Shown here one piece after another: positions 18,847-28,450 of a DNA stretch of 64,000 nucleotides. The stretch spans positions 263,918-327,917 of the forward strand of contig NZ_DF158898.1 in the NCBI RefSeq assembly GCF_000307265.1. Direction: 5' to 3'. This DNA comes from Oscillibacter ruminantium GH1 (GTDB lineage Bacteria; Bacillota; Clostridia; Oscillospirales; Oscillospiraceae). Below the pieces are notes generated by a model that was given only the letters and a program-made list of their open reading frames with translations, was not told the origin of the DNA and ran no database searches. The number at the start of each line of letters is the position of its first letter. The stretch's first letter is position 1. The translations under genes were made by a program, and so were the position numbers.

Positions 18847-19314
18847 TCACGCCTCCCAACCGGAGATAAATTTCTTTCCGATATGGACGATGCGCGCCAG
18901 TTGGAGCGCCCGCTCGATCTTTTCCTGCCGTTCCGGCTTTAGGTAAGGGCGCAGGGCATACAGCAGCGCCCGGTTATTGGTGTTCTGCGGGCTGGCTAGT
19001 TCCTGAGCCAAAGGCATCAGCCGGGCAATGGTCTTGGGATCAATTCCACCCAGCAGAGACGCCAGAGGATTCCCCGCCGGGGCCGGTCCCGGCGGCGGGG
19101 AATAGCCGCTTTGCGGCGATTGAAAGTTTCCCTGAGGTGGAAACCCGTTTTGAGACGAATAGCCCCCTTGGGGTGCAAAACCGCCCTGCGGAGGTCCCGG
19201 TTGGGGCGCAGGCGCAGAGCCTCCGCCGCCAAGGGACTGCGCCAGCTGCATAATCTGCGCCATGCTGTTGGGGTCTGACAGCAGCGCATTCAGTTTTTCA
19301 TCAAATTCCGCCAT
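18847..19314 (-). CDS. Low-complexity protein, middle gene of the three-gene operon
   Basis: Unrecognised family, 155 aa. A helical N-terminus (EFDEKLNALLSDPNSMAQIM) leads to a disordered Gly/Pro/Gln/Ser/Tyr-rich stretch at about 30-85 with QGGF, QGGY and QNGF units, then a second helical part (PKTIARLMPLAQELASPQN and LRPYLKPERQEKIERALQLA). No signal peptide or membrane helix is seen. The two DP-helix segments, here and in the next gene upstream, look related in style (short Met/Gln-rich helices), which suggests they bind each other (inference). Confidence 0.65.
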   Translation of the reverse strand: MAEFDEKLNALLSDPNSMAQIMQLAQSLGGGGSAPAPQPGPPQGGFAPQGGYSSQNGFPPQGNFQSPQSGYSPPPGPAPAGNPLASLLGGIDPKTIARLMPLAQELASPQNTNNRALLYALRPYLKPERQEKIERALQLARIVHIGKKFISGWEA

Positions 19315-19335
19315 GCCGTCCGCCCCGTTTCTAAT

Positions 19336-19593
19336 TTATTTTTTTGACGCTTGATTGATGCGCTCCACCAAAGCCGCGCCCTCAGGACTTTGCATCAACT
19401 GGGTCACCATTTGCATAATCTGGCTGGTATCGCCTCGAACGGCGTTGGTGGCTGCCTGCTGGAGAGCGGGACCGCCGTTGGTCTGGCTCATCAGCTGAAT
19501 CAGCCTGCGTCCATCCTGAGAGGTCAGCAGCCGCTGAATGGCTGCGGGGTCCTGATTCATCTGCTGGATGGTCTGTTTTGTCTTCTCGTCCAT
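19336..19593 (-). CDS. Small Gln/Met-rich helical protein, first gene of the operon
   Basis: Unrecognised family, 85 aa, predicted almost wholly helical. It has MNQDPAAIQRLLTSQDGRRL and MQMVTQLMQSPEGAALVERI, two similar helical blocks of the form DP...L..S..G..L. A good AGGAGG ribosome site lies before the ATG at 19593. There are 21 bases to the next gene and then 3, so the three genes are very probably cotranscribed. Confidence 0.65.
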   Translation of the reverse strand: MDEKTKQTIQQMNQDPAAIQRLLTSQDGRRLIQLMSQTNGGPALQQAATNAVRGDTSQIMQMVTQLMQSPEGAALVERINQASKK

Positions 19594-19633
19594 GATAGCC
19601 TCCTGTCAGTCGTTGAACTGTCTCTGTCAAAGC

Positions 19634-19660
19634 AGTATATGACCGGAAAGGAAAAAATGT
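19634..19660 (-). promoter_or_regulatory. Possible sigma-K-like promoter for the three-gene operon
   Basis: On the minus strand CATATACT (19634-19641) matches the CATANNNT part of the mother-cell sigma-K -10 pattern, with an AC dinucleotide 17 bp upstream (19659-19660). These motifs are short and could arise by chance. It is listed because the operon looks spore-like. Confidence 0.22.
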
Positions 19661-19670
19661 GCCCCAGCGC

Positions 19671-19727
19671 AAAAAAATCCCGTTCGGCGGGAACCGGCCC
19701 CTGTGGGCAAGGCTCCTGCGCCGAACG
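19671..19727 (-). terminator. Terminator after the DUF1643 gene
   Basis: On the minus strand CGTTCGGCG (19719-19727) pairs with CGCCGAACG (19681-19689) with a partly paired interior, followed by seven T (19671-19677). Confidence 0.7.
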
Positions 19728-19766
19728 AGAAATTTTACGTCTTTACCTGTGAAAACAGAAAATCGC

Positions 19767-20378
19767 TTACCGCTCGCGCAGATAGGCGGCAATGTCGAGG
19801 TCCAGCAGCACGGTGTCGCGCTTGAGATACAGCGGGTGGTGAGGATGGCCGGATTTCAGGGGCGGTCCGGCGGAGAACCATCTGGCACCGGCAGTTTGCC
19901 CCTGTGCCGCAAAATCCCGCAGGCAGTCCATCAGGTAGGGGCGTTTTTCAATAATGTTGCCCCACGCCGCCCAGATCGCGGGCTGAGGAGACAGACTCAG
20001 CAGATAAGCAAAGGCTTTGCAGTTCTCATCATGAAGAAAGGCGTTGCATTCCCGCTCCATATCATCGGGCCGGGTGGCCCGCTGGGCGTAAACGTTAAAC
20101 ATAAGAAAACTGTCGTATCCGTTGGAAAGAGCGATGCGTTGGGCGGATTGAAGGGTTGGGTCCAGTGCGTCCGGCGCGGCGGTGGATGGGTTGATCCCAA
20201 TACAGATCAGGGGCTTTTTGCCGCGGGTGCCCAGTATGTAACGGTATTCGGAATAGGCGTTGGGGACATACAGCCATTTGTCCGCATCGTAATCCGGAGA
20301 GGGCCGTAGCGCGGCGGACAGCGATTCGTCAAAGGACAGAACCTCGATCTGACCAGTGGTGGAACTTGGAATGTGCAT
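19767..20378 (-). CDS. DUF1643 domain protein
   Basis: The 203-aa chain matches the DUF1643 pattern: YRYILGTRGKKPLICIGINP near residue 45, SFLMFNVYAQRATRPDDM and AAWGNIIEKRPYL, ending in GHPHHPLYLKRDT. The domain is widespread in bacteria and often carried on mobile DNA. Its activity is unknown. The start at 20378 follows AAGGAG. A longer frame to 20429 adds an N-terminus unlike the family. It stands alone between the three-gene operon and the addB repeat region. Confidence 0.78.
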   Translation of the reverse strand: MHIPSSTTGQIEVLSFDESLSAALRPSPDYDADKWLYVPNAYSEYRYILGTRGKKPLICIGINPSTAAPDALDPTLQSAQRIALSNGYDSFLMFNVYAQRATRPDDMERECNAFLHDENCKAFAYLLSLSPQPAIWAAWGNIIEKRPYLMDCLRDFAAQGQTAGARWFSAGPPLKSGHPHHPLYLKRDTVLLDLDIAAYLRER

Positions 20379-20464
20379 TGGCTTGGCTCCTTTTCGGTGG
20401 TTTTCTTCAGTGTAACAGGCCGGGGGCAAAAATGCAAACCCTCTGTTCTTTCGGGGCAGGCTGT

Positions 20465-20648
20465 GATAAAATAGCTGCGGAGCAGCTATTTTATCGGTAT
20501 TATGTTATTTGCCACAACGGTGCTTCGCACCTGCGGCAAAAGCTGTGGAACGGCTATTTTATCAGTTTTATATCATTTTTCACAACGGTGCTTCGCACTT
20601 GCGGCAAAAGCCGCAGAGCAGCTATTTTTTGCATTTGCATTATTTCCC
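20465..20648 (+). repeat. Structured 68-bp tandem repeat before addB
   Basis: Two full units (20477-20544 and 20545-20612) and a partial third (20613 to about 20648) repeat every 68 bp. Each full unit carries GCTATTTTATC and ACAACGGTGCTTCGCAC. A perfect 13-bp inverted repeat, GATAAAATAGCTG and CAGCTATTTTATC (20465-20495), opens the region, and each unit can fold a GGTGC-TTC-GCAC(C/T) hairpin flanked by TTTGCC/GGCAAA. No gene lies here. Confidence 0.85.
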
Positions 20649-20713
20649 GGTACAGCGATTACTGTAAGAAGGAAGACCGGCTCTGCCGGAGACGGAGAAA
20701 GGGAGCGGAAACC

Positions 20714-23700
20714 ATGCTGACGATTCTGATGGGGCGGGCAAGAAGCGGAAAATCGGAGCGAATCCTGCGGGAGATCGCCCAAAAGGGAGACAGTTCCCGG
20801 CAGATTCTGCTGGTACCGGAGCACGCCTCCCATCAGGCAGAAGTGGATTTGTGCCGGGCCTGCGGAGACGCCGCCAGCCGCCACGCGGAGGTATTGAGCT
20901 TCCGCCGTCTTGCTACCCGTGTGCTGGCCATCACCGGCGGCGCGGCGGATGTGACCTTGGACGCCGGGGGCAAGCTGCTGAACCTGCAAAAATCCCTGAC
21001 AGAGCTGGCCCCGGTGCTGAAGGTCTATCGCCGTCCCAGCCAGCGTGCCGCGTTTTTGGAACAGCTCTTGGGTCTTTTGGACGAGCTGACCAGCTATGCC
21101 GTCTCGCCGGAGACTTTTGCTGCCCGGGCGGAGGATATTCCCGGTGCAATGGGGGACAAGCTGCGGGATCTGGCGTTGATCTATGCGGATTACGAGGCCC
21201 GTCTCTGCCGCCCGGACTTTGATGGACGGGACCGGATGAGCAAGCTGCGGGATCATCTGGAGGAATCCGGATATGCTGACGGAAAAGACGTGTATCTGGA
21301 TGGCTTCTCCTACTTCAACGGGCTGGAGCAGGGTGTGCTGTCGGCTTTTCTGCGGAGGGCCGCATCCGTGACGGTGACGCTCCTGGGAGAGGAAAACAAC
21401 GCCAGCGAAATTTTTGAGGTGTCTGTCCGCACGCGTGATCGGCTGTGCCGTCTGGCGGCGGGGGCAGGATGTCCCTGTGAGATCAAGTACGTTACGTCGC
21501 AGGATGACTCACCACTGGGTCTTGTGGAACGGGCGTTTTTCGGCGGAGATGAGATTTGGGAGGAGCCGACGGACGCCGTTCGCGTCCGGGAGGCGGACTC
21601 CGTATTCTCGGAGGTGGAGCAGACTGCCGCCGACATTCTCCGGCTGGTAAAAACGGGGAAGTGCCGCTTCCGGGACATCACCGTGGCGGCACGGAACATG
21701 CAGGACTATGAATCTGCCATTGAAAATGTATTTGAACGGTACGGTGTGCCGGTGTTTCTCAGCCGCCGCAGCGACATTCTGGAAAAGCCGGTGCTGTCGC
21801 TTCTCTCGGGGGCGCTGGACGCCGTTACCGGCGGGTGCGAATACGAGGATATGTTTCACTATCTGAAAACCGGCCTTGCAGGGCTTACTCCGGCAGAGTG
21901 CGACGCGCTGGAAAATTACGTCCTTACATGGGAGATTCACGGTTCTCTCTGGCTTCGGGAAGAGGATTGGGTAGCCAACCCCGGCGGTTATGGCGCAATC
22001 TGGACAGACGCGCGGAAAGCAGAGTTGGCGGAACTGAACCAGCTCCGCCGCAGAGTTCGAGTACCTCTGAAATTACTGTCCGACAACATGAAAGCCGCAA
22101 ATACAGCAATGGAGCAAGTGAATGCTCTTTACAGTTTTATGGAGACGCTGGGGCTTCAATCCATGCTGGAAAAGCAGATGAAAGCTCTGGGAGAGCAGGG
22201 CGAATTGCAGACAGCAGAGGAGACGGGTCAGCTGTGGGGTATCCTGTGCGGTGTGCTGGACCAGTTCGTGGAGATTCTGGGGGACGAGGCCATGGACCCC
22301 GAGACATTCACCCGGCTGCTGCGGCTGCTGCTGACACAGTATAGCGTGGGAACCATTCCCCCGGCGCTGGATCAGGTTTCCGCCAGTGAGATCACTCGAA
22401 ACGACCGCCACACGACCAAGTACCTCTTTTTGCTGGGGGTTAACGACCATGTGCTTCCCGCCGTGGCCCAGAGCGGCGGCGTTTTGAACGACGATGACCG
22501 GGAGGAGCTGGCCCAGCGGGGTATCCAGCTGGCCCCTACGGGAATGGAGCAGTTCAACGTGGAACTGCAAAATCTTTACGCCGCGCTGGCGCAGCCGGTC
22601 AAAGGACTGACTGTCAGCTATCCCGTCTCCGACGTGAATGGGTCACAGCTACGCCCTGCCTTTGTGGTGGAACGGCTGCTGAAACTGTTCCCGAGAAACC
22701 GGCTGGAGCGGGAAAAGGATGAAAAGGAATATCGCTTGTCAGCTGTTGTGCCAGCGTTGGAAACTGCCGGTCAAGATCCGGGTGGCCCAGTCTGGCAGTG
22801 GTTCGCGGAGCGGGCAGAATGGATGGACCGTCTTTCCGCCATGAAACGGGCGGCAGCCCTTGGAAGAGGGCGGCTGACGCTGCCCGCCGTGCGGGCATTG
22901 TACGGAGAGCGATTCAATATGTCCGCATCCCGGCTGGAAAAGCTGCGTCAGTGCCATTTTGCCTATTTCATGCAGTACGGACTGAAAGCCCGCCAGAGGG
23001 AAACCGCCGCCTTTGATGCGCCGCAAATCGGCACATTTTTGCACTTTATTCTGGAAAATGTTACGGCGGAAGTGGCGAAACAAGGCGGATTTAGGAATGT
23101 TTCCCGGGAAATGCTCAATCAGCTGACAGACCGTTTTATGGACGAATACGTCCAGAGCGAGCTTCCCAATTTTCAGGACCGCACAGCTCGGTTCCGTTAT
23201 CTCTTCTCCCGTCTGCGTACCACGGCCTATGCCGTGGTGGAAGAGACGGCGCGGGAGCTGGCGGAGTCGGACTTTGTGCCGGTGGAATTTGAGCTGTCCT
23301 TCGGGGACAAGGGGACGCTGCCCGCCGTCACTGTGTCCGAACCCGACGGGGAACTGCGGGTAAACGGTAAGGTGGACCGGGTGGACGGCTGGGTGAGAAA
23401 CGGCAGGCTGTATCTCCGGGTGGTGGATTACAAAACGGGGAAGAAGAGCTTTGATCTGGCCGAAGTCCGCATGGGGCTGGATATCCAGATGCTTTTGTAC
23501 CTGTTTACCCTGCAAAAGGAAGGACAGGGCTACTTTCAAAAGGAAATCGTTCCCGCCGGGGTTTTATATCTCCCGGCGCGGGACGAGATTTTGGCGCAGG
23601 AGCGAAATGTCACACCGGAAAAATTAGCACAAGAGCGGGCCAAGACTCTGCGTCGCAGCGGCTTGCTTTTAAATGAGCCGGAGGTGCTGCAAGCGATGGA

Positions 23701-24034
23701 GCACGACGCGCTGACGGAGCCGAAATATCTGCCTTTGCGGGTGGATCGGGAGGGGAACCTCTCCGGCAGCATTGCCTCCGCCGCCCAGCTGGGAAAGCTG
23801 GGAAACCATGTGGAGCGTCTGCTCCACACCATCACAGCGGAGGTGCGGGACGGCGTGATCGACGCAGACCCCTGCTGCCACGACGAGAACGACAGTGTGT
23901 GCCAGTATTGTGACTGGGCGCCTGCCTGCCACTTTGAGGACGGCCGGGGTGGCGACCGCCTGCGCTACATTCAAAAGACGACGGCGGCGGAATTCTGGCA
24001 ACAGATGGACGAGGAGGACGACGGACGTGGCTAA
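20714..24034 (+). CDS. addB: ATP-dependent helicase/nuclease subunit B
   Basis: AddB pairs with AddA to resect DNA double-strand ends for recombination. The 1106-aa chain starts with a P-loop (MGRARSGKSERIL). It ends with a RecB-family nuclease: GKVDRVDGWVRNG and VVDYKTGKKSFD give the metal-binding Asp-Asp-Lys set. The AddB iron-sulfur cysteines are visible as LRQCHFAYF near residue 755 and the C-terminal CCHDENDSVCQYCDWAPACH. ATG 20714 follows AAAGGGAG. The longer frame to 20366 runs through the repeat region and is rejected. addA overlaps the stop by 8 bases. Confidence 0.95.
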   Translation: MLTILMGRARSGKSERILREIAQKGDSSRQILLVPEHASHQAEVDLCRACGDAASRHAEVLSFRRLATRVLAITGGAADVTLDAGGKLLNLQKSLTELAPVLKVYRRPSQRAAFLEQLLGLLDELTSYAVSPETFAARAEDIPGAMGDKLRDLALIYADYEARLCRPDFDGRDRMSKLRDHLEESGYADGKDVYLDGFSYFNGLEQGVLSAFLRRAASVTVTLLGEENNASEIFEVSVRTRDRLCRLAAGAGCPCEIKYVTSQDDSPLGLVERAFFGGDEIWEEPTDAVRVREADSVFSEVEQTAADILRLVKTGKCRFRDITVAARNMQDYESAIENVFERYGVPVFLSRRSDILEKPVLSLLSGALDAVTGGCEYEDMFHYLKTGLAGLTPAECDALENYVLTWEIHGSLWLREEDWVANPGGYGAIWTDARKAELAELNQLRRRVRVPLKLLSDNMKAANTAMEQVNALYSFMETLGLQSMLEKQMKALGEQGELQTAEETGQLWGILCGVLDQFVEILGDEAMDPETFTRLLRLLLTQYSVGTIPPALDQVSASEITRNDRHTTKYLFLLGVNDHVLPAVAQSGGVLNDDDREELAQRGIQLAPTGMEQFNVELQNLYAALAQPVKGLTVSYPVSDVNGSQLRPAFVVERLLKLFPRNRLEREKDEKEYRLSAVVPALETAGQDPGGPVWQWFAERAEWMDRLSAMKRAAALGRGRLTLPAVRALYGERFNMSASRLEKLRQCHFAYFMQYGLKARQRETAAFDAPQIGTFLHFILENVTAEVAKQGGFRNVSREMLNQLTDRFMDEYVQSELPNFQDRTARFRYLFSRLRTTAYAVVEETARELAESDFVPVEFELSFGDKGTLPAVTVSEPDGELRVNGKVDRVDGWVRNGRLYLRVVDYKTGKKSFDLAEVRMGLDIQMLLYLFTLQKEGQGYFQKEIVPAGVLYLPARDEILAQERNVTPEKLAQERAKTLRRSGLLLNEPEVLQAMEHDALTEPKYLPLRVDREGNLSGSIASAAQLGKLGNHVERLLHTITAEVRDGVIDADPCCHDENDSVCQYCDWAPACHFEDGRGGDRLRYIQKTTAAEFWQQMDEEDDGRG

Positions 24035-27000
24035 CATACAATTGACCGCCGCACAGCAATCGGCGGTGGAGAACCGGGGCGGAAGCCTGTTGGTGTCGGC
24101 GGCGGCAGGGTCCGGCAAGACGAAGGTGCTGGTGGAGCGGCTGTTTCTCTATATTTTAGAGGATCGCTGCAACATCGACGACTTTCTCATTATCACCTAT
24201 ACAAAGGCCGCTGCGGCGGAACTGCGGAGCAAGATTGCCTCGGAGCTTGGCAAGCTGCTGGGAGAGCATCCCGGCGATCAGCACCTGTGCCGCCAGCTGC
24301 TGCGGGTCTATCAGGCAGACATCAAGACTGTGGATTCATTTTGCACGGTGTTGCTGCGGGAAAACGTCCACCTTTTGGCGCGGGACGGCGAAAAATACTG
24401 CCTAACCCCAGATTTCCGGGTTCTGGATGAGGGGGAAGCGGGACTTCTGCGCCGCCGGGTGTTGGAGCGGACGCTGGAGGATTTTTATGGCAAGCTGGGC
24501 GAAAACCCCGGCGGGGCATTGTTGGCAGACACGCTGGGCGCGGGACGGGACGACGGTGCGCTGGCAGAGCTGGTGCTGGAAGTCCATGGAAAACTCCAGA
24601 GCCATGCTTACCCGGAGCGTTGGCTGACGGAAAATCAGAAAAAGTGGGAGTGCCTTTCCGGCGCGTTTGACGAGACAGCCTACGCCGAGGAGCTTTTAGC
24701 GGGAGTGAACCGCAAGGCGGCCTCTTGGAGCAAAATAGTTCGCTCCGCTGCTAAAAGTGTGGAAAGTGACTTAGCTTTACATGCCGGATATGGTGAGAAG
24801 TTTCTGGTTGCGGCGGATTCGCTGGAAGCGCTCTGTGAAGCAGCTGCGCGAGGCTGGGACGATGCGGGAAAAATGGCGGAAGCGGTGGACTTTCCCCGTT
24901 TGTCTACACCCAAGGGCCGCAAGGACGACCCAGAGGTTCTGCGGCTGAAGACCCTGTGGGACGGGTGCAAGGCGGATGTGAAAAAGCTGCGGACGGGGCT
25001 GAACGTCACAGGAGCGGAAGCCATGGAGGATTTACAGGCCGTGGCCCCCGCCATGGCGGCTCTGTTGGCGCTGACGGCGGAGTTTTCCCGGCGCTACCGT
25101 ACGGAAAAGTTGCGACTGAACGGGGCGGATTTTTCGGATCAGGAGCATTTGGCTCTCGCGCTGCTGACCAAGGAGGACGGCCAGCCCACGGAGCTGGGCG
25201 GACAGGTCGCCGCCCGCTACCGGGAGATTTTGGTGGACGAATATCAGGATACCAACGAGGTGCAAAACCACATTTTTCAGGCGGTTTCCCGCGAGGGGCA
25301 GAACCTGTTCACCGTGGGAGACGTGAAGCAGTCCATCTACCGCTTCCGGTTGGCGGATCCCACCATTTTTCTGCGGAAATACGCCTCCTTCAAGTCCCAC
25401 ACCGACGCGGCGGAGGGGGAGGAGAGAAAAATTCTTTTGTCTCAGAATTTCCGGTCCCGAAAGGAGATCTTAAATGCCGCCAACTTTGTCTTTGAGAATA
25501 TTATGTCCCCGGAGTTGGGAGAGATGGAGTACGGTGAGGACGAAAAGCTGTATTTCGGTGCTTCCTACTATCCGGAACGGGACGACTGCGCCACAGAATA
25601 TCATCTGATCTCCGCCCGCCAGCGGTCGGCAGAACTGGAGCGCCCGGTAAAAAAGGCTGTGGCGGAGGCCCGACTGGCAGCGGAGCGGATTCGTCGGCTG
25701 CTGGACGAAAAATACCCCGTCACGGGGGAGGACGGCGCGCTGCGGCCCTGCCGTCCGGAAGACATTGTAATTCTGATGCGCTCACCGGGAAGCCGCGCGG
25801 CCACTTTTTCTGCGGCGCTGGCGGAGCGAGGCGTACCCTGTTCCTTTCAAGAGCAGGGGGATTACTTTACCTCCATGGAGGTGTCCACCACACTGAGCCT
25901 GCTCCATGTGATCGACAATCCCCGACAGGATGTGCCGCTGATCGCCGCGCTCCGTTCGCCGCTGTTTGGATTCACGCCGGACCGGCTGGCCCGGGTGCGG
26001 GCCTCCTGCGTCGAGGGGGACTTTTTTGATGCTGTTTCCGCTGACGGCGGAGAGGACTGCCGTACCTTTTTAGAGACATTGGATCGCCTGCGGATTCTGT
26101 CGCGGGACATGAATGTGGAGCGCCTTTTGTGGCATATTTACAACGAGCTGAACGTGTTGGGCGTATTCGGGGCCATGGATCGGGGCGAGGAACGGAAGGA
26201 AAATCTGATTGCCCTGACAGAGCACGCGGAAAATTTTGAGCGGGGCGGCTGCCGTGGTCTGTTCCTTTTTTTAGAGCAGCTTCAAAAGCTGATTGACAGC
26301 GACCGAGCACCCGCCACCCGCGGAAAGACGGAATTGGGCGGCGTGCGGCTCATGAGCGTCCACAAGTCCAAGGGGCTGGAATTTCCCATTGTGCTGTTGT
26401 GCGATCTGGACCGTGCATTCTCCCGTATGGATTTTGACACTCCGGTGCTGGTCCACCCGGAGCTGGGTCTGGGGCCTCGGCGGGTGGATCTCGCCCGCCG
26501 CATCCATTATCCCACCATGGCCCGGCGAGCTATTGAGGACAAGCTCCGCCGGGAGAATCAGTCAGAGGAGCAGCGGATTTTATACGTAGCCATGACCCGC
26601 CCCAAGGAAAAGCTGATTTTGATCCACAGCCTTTACCACGCGGAAAGCACCCTGAAAAAGCTGGCCAGTCTTGCGGCCTGCCCGATTCCGCCGGAGACGG
26701 CGGCGGGCTGCCGAAGCTATGGCGAATGGCTTTTGCTGCCGCTGCTGTGCCGCCCGGAGGCGGGAGCGCTGCGGGAAATGGCAGGTGTGGAGCCCGAAAA
26801 TCTCTGCGGCGGGGACGAAAGCCCGTGGCAAGTGTTTTTACATGATAGTGAGGATTTTCGAGAGATTCTGCCCGTTCAATCAGCGGACGGTGAGACTGCG
26901 TACGCAAAAATCCCGGATTTGAGTCTGCTGGAAATAGACTACCCCTATGAAGCGGCGACCCGTCTGCCGGCCAAACGGACGGCGACCCAGCTCAAGGGCC

Positions 27001-27590
27001 GGGAGAAGGATGAGGAGGCGGCAGAAAACGCGCCCCGTCCACCCGCGCTGCGGCCGTTGGATCAGCCCCGCTTCCGGCAGGAGCGCCACGGCCTCACTCC
27101 CACAGAGCGGGGAACAGCAGCCCATCTGGCTTTGCAATATCTGAACTTTTCCGACCCGGACGCAACCGGTCAGGTGGCGGCGCTGCGGGAAAAACGGCTT
27201 TTGACGCCGGAGCAGGCGGCAAGTATAGACCTTGAGCAGCTGGAAGTGCTGCTTTCCTCTCCGTTGGCGGAGGACATCCGAAACGGAAAAAACGTCCTGC
27301 GGGAGTATCCATTCACCGTTCTGATCCACGCGTCGGAACTGGACGAGAGGGCGGGAGACGACGAGGTTCTGTTGCAGGGCGTGGTGGACTGCTGCTTTGA
27401 GACAGAGACAGGCCTCACTGTGGTTGATTTCAAAACCGACCGCGTTTTCGGTGAAGATGTTCGGCGCAGGGCAGAGCACTACCGGCCTCAGCTGGAGGCT
27501 TACAGCTCTGCGTTGGAGCGAGTGCTGGAGAAAAAAGTGACGCGCAGGGTGCTATATTTTCTGACTTCCGGTGAAACGGTGAATCTGTAA
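24027..27590 (+). CDS. addA: ATP-dependent helicase/nuclease subunit A
   Basis: UvrD-like SF1A helicase fused to a RecB-type nuclease, 1187 aa. The helicase motifs are Q-motif LTAAQQSAV, Walker A AAAGSGKTKVL, motif II LVDEYQDTNE, motif III VGDVKQSIYRFR, motif V SVHKSKGLEFP and motif VI YVAMTRPKEKL. The nuclease Asp and Lys are in LQGVVDCCFETE and VVDFKTDRVFG. The start is GTG 24027 with GAGGAGG upstream, inside the end of addB, so the two are translationally coupled. The complex works at broken ends in the cytoplasm and would hand over to RecA. RuvABC, also in this window, acts later. Confidence 0.95.
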   Translation: MANIQLTAAQQSAVENRGGSLLVSAAAGSGKTKVLVERLFLYILEDRCNIDDFLIITYTKAAAAELRSKIASELGKLLGEHPGDQHLCRQLLRVYQADIKTVDSFCTVLLRENVHLLARDGEKYCLTPDFRVLDEGEAGLLRRRVLERTLEDFYGKLGENPGGALLADTLGAGRDDGALAELVLEVHGKLQSHAYPERWLTENQKKWECLSGAFDETAYAEELLAGVNRKAASWSKIVRSAAKSVESDLALHAGYGEKFLVAADSLEALCEAAARGWDDAGKMAEAVDFPRLSTPKGRKDDPEVLRLKTLWDGCKADVKKLRTGLNVTGAEAMEDLQAVAPAMAALLALTAEFSRRYRTEKLRLNGADFSDQEHLALALLTKEDGQPTELGGQVAARYREILVDEYQDTNEVQNHIFQAVSREGQNLFTVGDVKQSIYRFRLADPTIFLRKYASFKSHTDAAEGEERKILLSQNFRSRKEILNAANFVFENIMSPELGEMEYGEDEKLYFGASYYPERDDCATEYHLISARQRSAELERPVKKAVAEARLAAERIRRLLDEKYPVTGEDGALRPCRPEDIVILMRSPGSRAATFSAALAERGVPCSFQEQGDYFTSMEVSTTLSLLHVIDNPRQDVPLIAALRSPLFGFTPDRLARVRASCVEGDFFDAVSADGGEDCRTFLETLDRLRILSRDMNVERLLWHIYNELNVLGVFGAMDRGEERKENLIALTEHAENFERGGCRGLFLFLEQLQKLIDSDRAPATRGKTELGGVRLMSVHKSKGLEFPIVLLCDLDRAFSRMDFDTPVLVHPELGLGPRRVDLARRIHYPTMARRAIEDKLRRENQSEEQRILYVAMTRPKEKLILIHSLYHAESTLKKLASLAACPIPPETAAGCRSYGEWLLLPLLCRPEAGALREMAGVEPENLCGGDESPWQVFLHDSEDFREILPVQSADGETAYAKIPDLSLLEIDYPYEAATRLPAKRTATQLKGREKDEEAAENAPRPPALRPLDQPRFRQERHGLTPTERGTAAHLALQYLNFSDPDATGQVAALREKRLLTPEQAASIDLEQLEVLLSSPLAEDIRNGKNVLREYPFTVLIHASELDERAGDDEVLLQGVVDCCFETETGLTVVDFKTDRVFGEDVRRRAEHYRPQLEAYSSALERVLEKKVTRRVLYFLTSGETVNL

Positions 27591-27610
27591 GAAAAAGCCG
27601 TAAAAAGGGC

Positions 27611-27639
27611 TGGAAAACCTTGGCGTGTTATGCTATAAT
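27611..27639 (+). promoter_or_regulatory. Promoter for the zinc-ribbon gene
   Basis: Extended -10 TGCTATAAT (TATAAT at 27634-27639) with a weaker -35 TGGAAA (27611-27616) 17 bp upstream. A leader of about 190 bases follows, in which no fold or start was recognised. Confidence 0.6.
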
Positions 27640-27838
27640 GTTACCTATCGCCGTGCTGCCCACAGGGGCATATGCGGCGCGGTTATCAATTGTTCTTTCA
27701 TGCAAATCGCCGATCTTTCAGGATAGCGTCAAACCAGCTCCGCTGGATTGATGCCGCACAGACGGACATACAGCCTGCACGACACGCTCCTGAAAATTAC
27801 ATGGCATTTGCCGGAATCAAGGATTTGAGGTGTGCGCA

Positions 27839-28450
27839 ATGCAAAATGAGATGAGGACGTTTGGCTATCTCTGCCCCATCTGCGGCAAGCCCGTGATGGC
27901 AGCACGATCCCTGTTTGCGCTGGAGGCCTCCGGCGTGGAGGTGGAGTGCGAGTGCGGTGGGTCCGTTCTGCGGACGGAGTTTGACGGCCAGCGATGCAAG
28001 ATTTTTGTCCCGTGCGGACTGTGCGGCGAGACTCACACAGCCCAGTGCGGCATAGAGAATCTTACGCGGGAGGGCGGCGTGGCTTTCGGCTGCGCGAAGA
28101 CACAGGAATTCTGCTGCTTCGTGGGAGACGAGGGAAACGTTGAAAAGCACCTGCGGGAACTGGAGATTTTGGCGCAGAAGGAGAAGCAGAACCGGGAAAA
28201 CGGCGGCGAGCAGTTTTTGGACAGCGTCATTATGTACGAAATCCTCTCCGAGCTAAAGGAGATCGCCGCCCGGGAAAACGGCATTGTCTGCGCCTGTGGT
28301 GGTCATGATTACGCCATGGAGATTCGGCGCTCCGCTGTGGATTTGATCTGCAAGTCCTGCGGCGCAAAGCTGCGGATTCCCGCCGCCACGGAGGACGATC
28401 TGGACGATCTTTGCTGCCATTTGCGCCTGACGATCCCCGGCGAGGTGTGA
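27839..28450 (+). CDS. Zinc-ribbon protein of unknown function
   Basis: Unrecognised family, about 203 aa, with no signal or membrane helix. Cysteine pairs recur: CPICG (about 13), CECGG, CGLCGETH, a single CC near 90, CACGGHD and CKSCG near 180. The last two pairs form a second ribbon. Two or more zinc sites separated by a helical middle (EILAQKEKQNRE) suggest a nucleic-acid or protein-binding adaptor (inference). The ATG at 27839 follows GAGGTG. A GTG at 27830 is possible. It lies alone on its promoter before the CDF gene. Confidence 0.65.
   Translation: MQNEMRTFGYLCPICGKPVMAARSLFALEASGVEVECECGGSVLRTEFDGQRCKIFVPCGLCGETHTAQCGIENLTREGGVAFGCAKTQEFCCFVGDEGNVEKHLRELEILAQKEKQNRENGGEQFLDSVIMYEILSELKEIAARENGIVCACGGHDYAMEIRRSAVDLICKSCGAKLRIPAATEDDLDDLCCHLRLTIPGEV

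Noticed and set aside
20366..20713. N-terminal extension of addB
   Set aside because: Runs through the repeat region. The P-loop start MLTILMGRARSGK and the ribosome site place the start at 20714.
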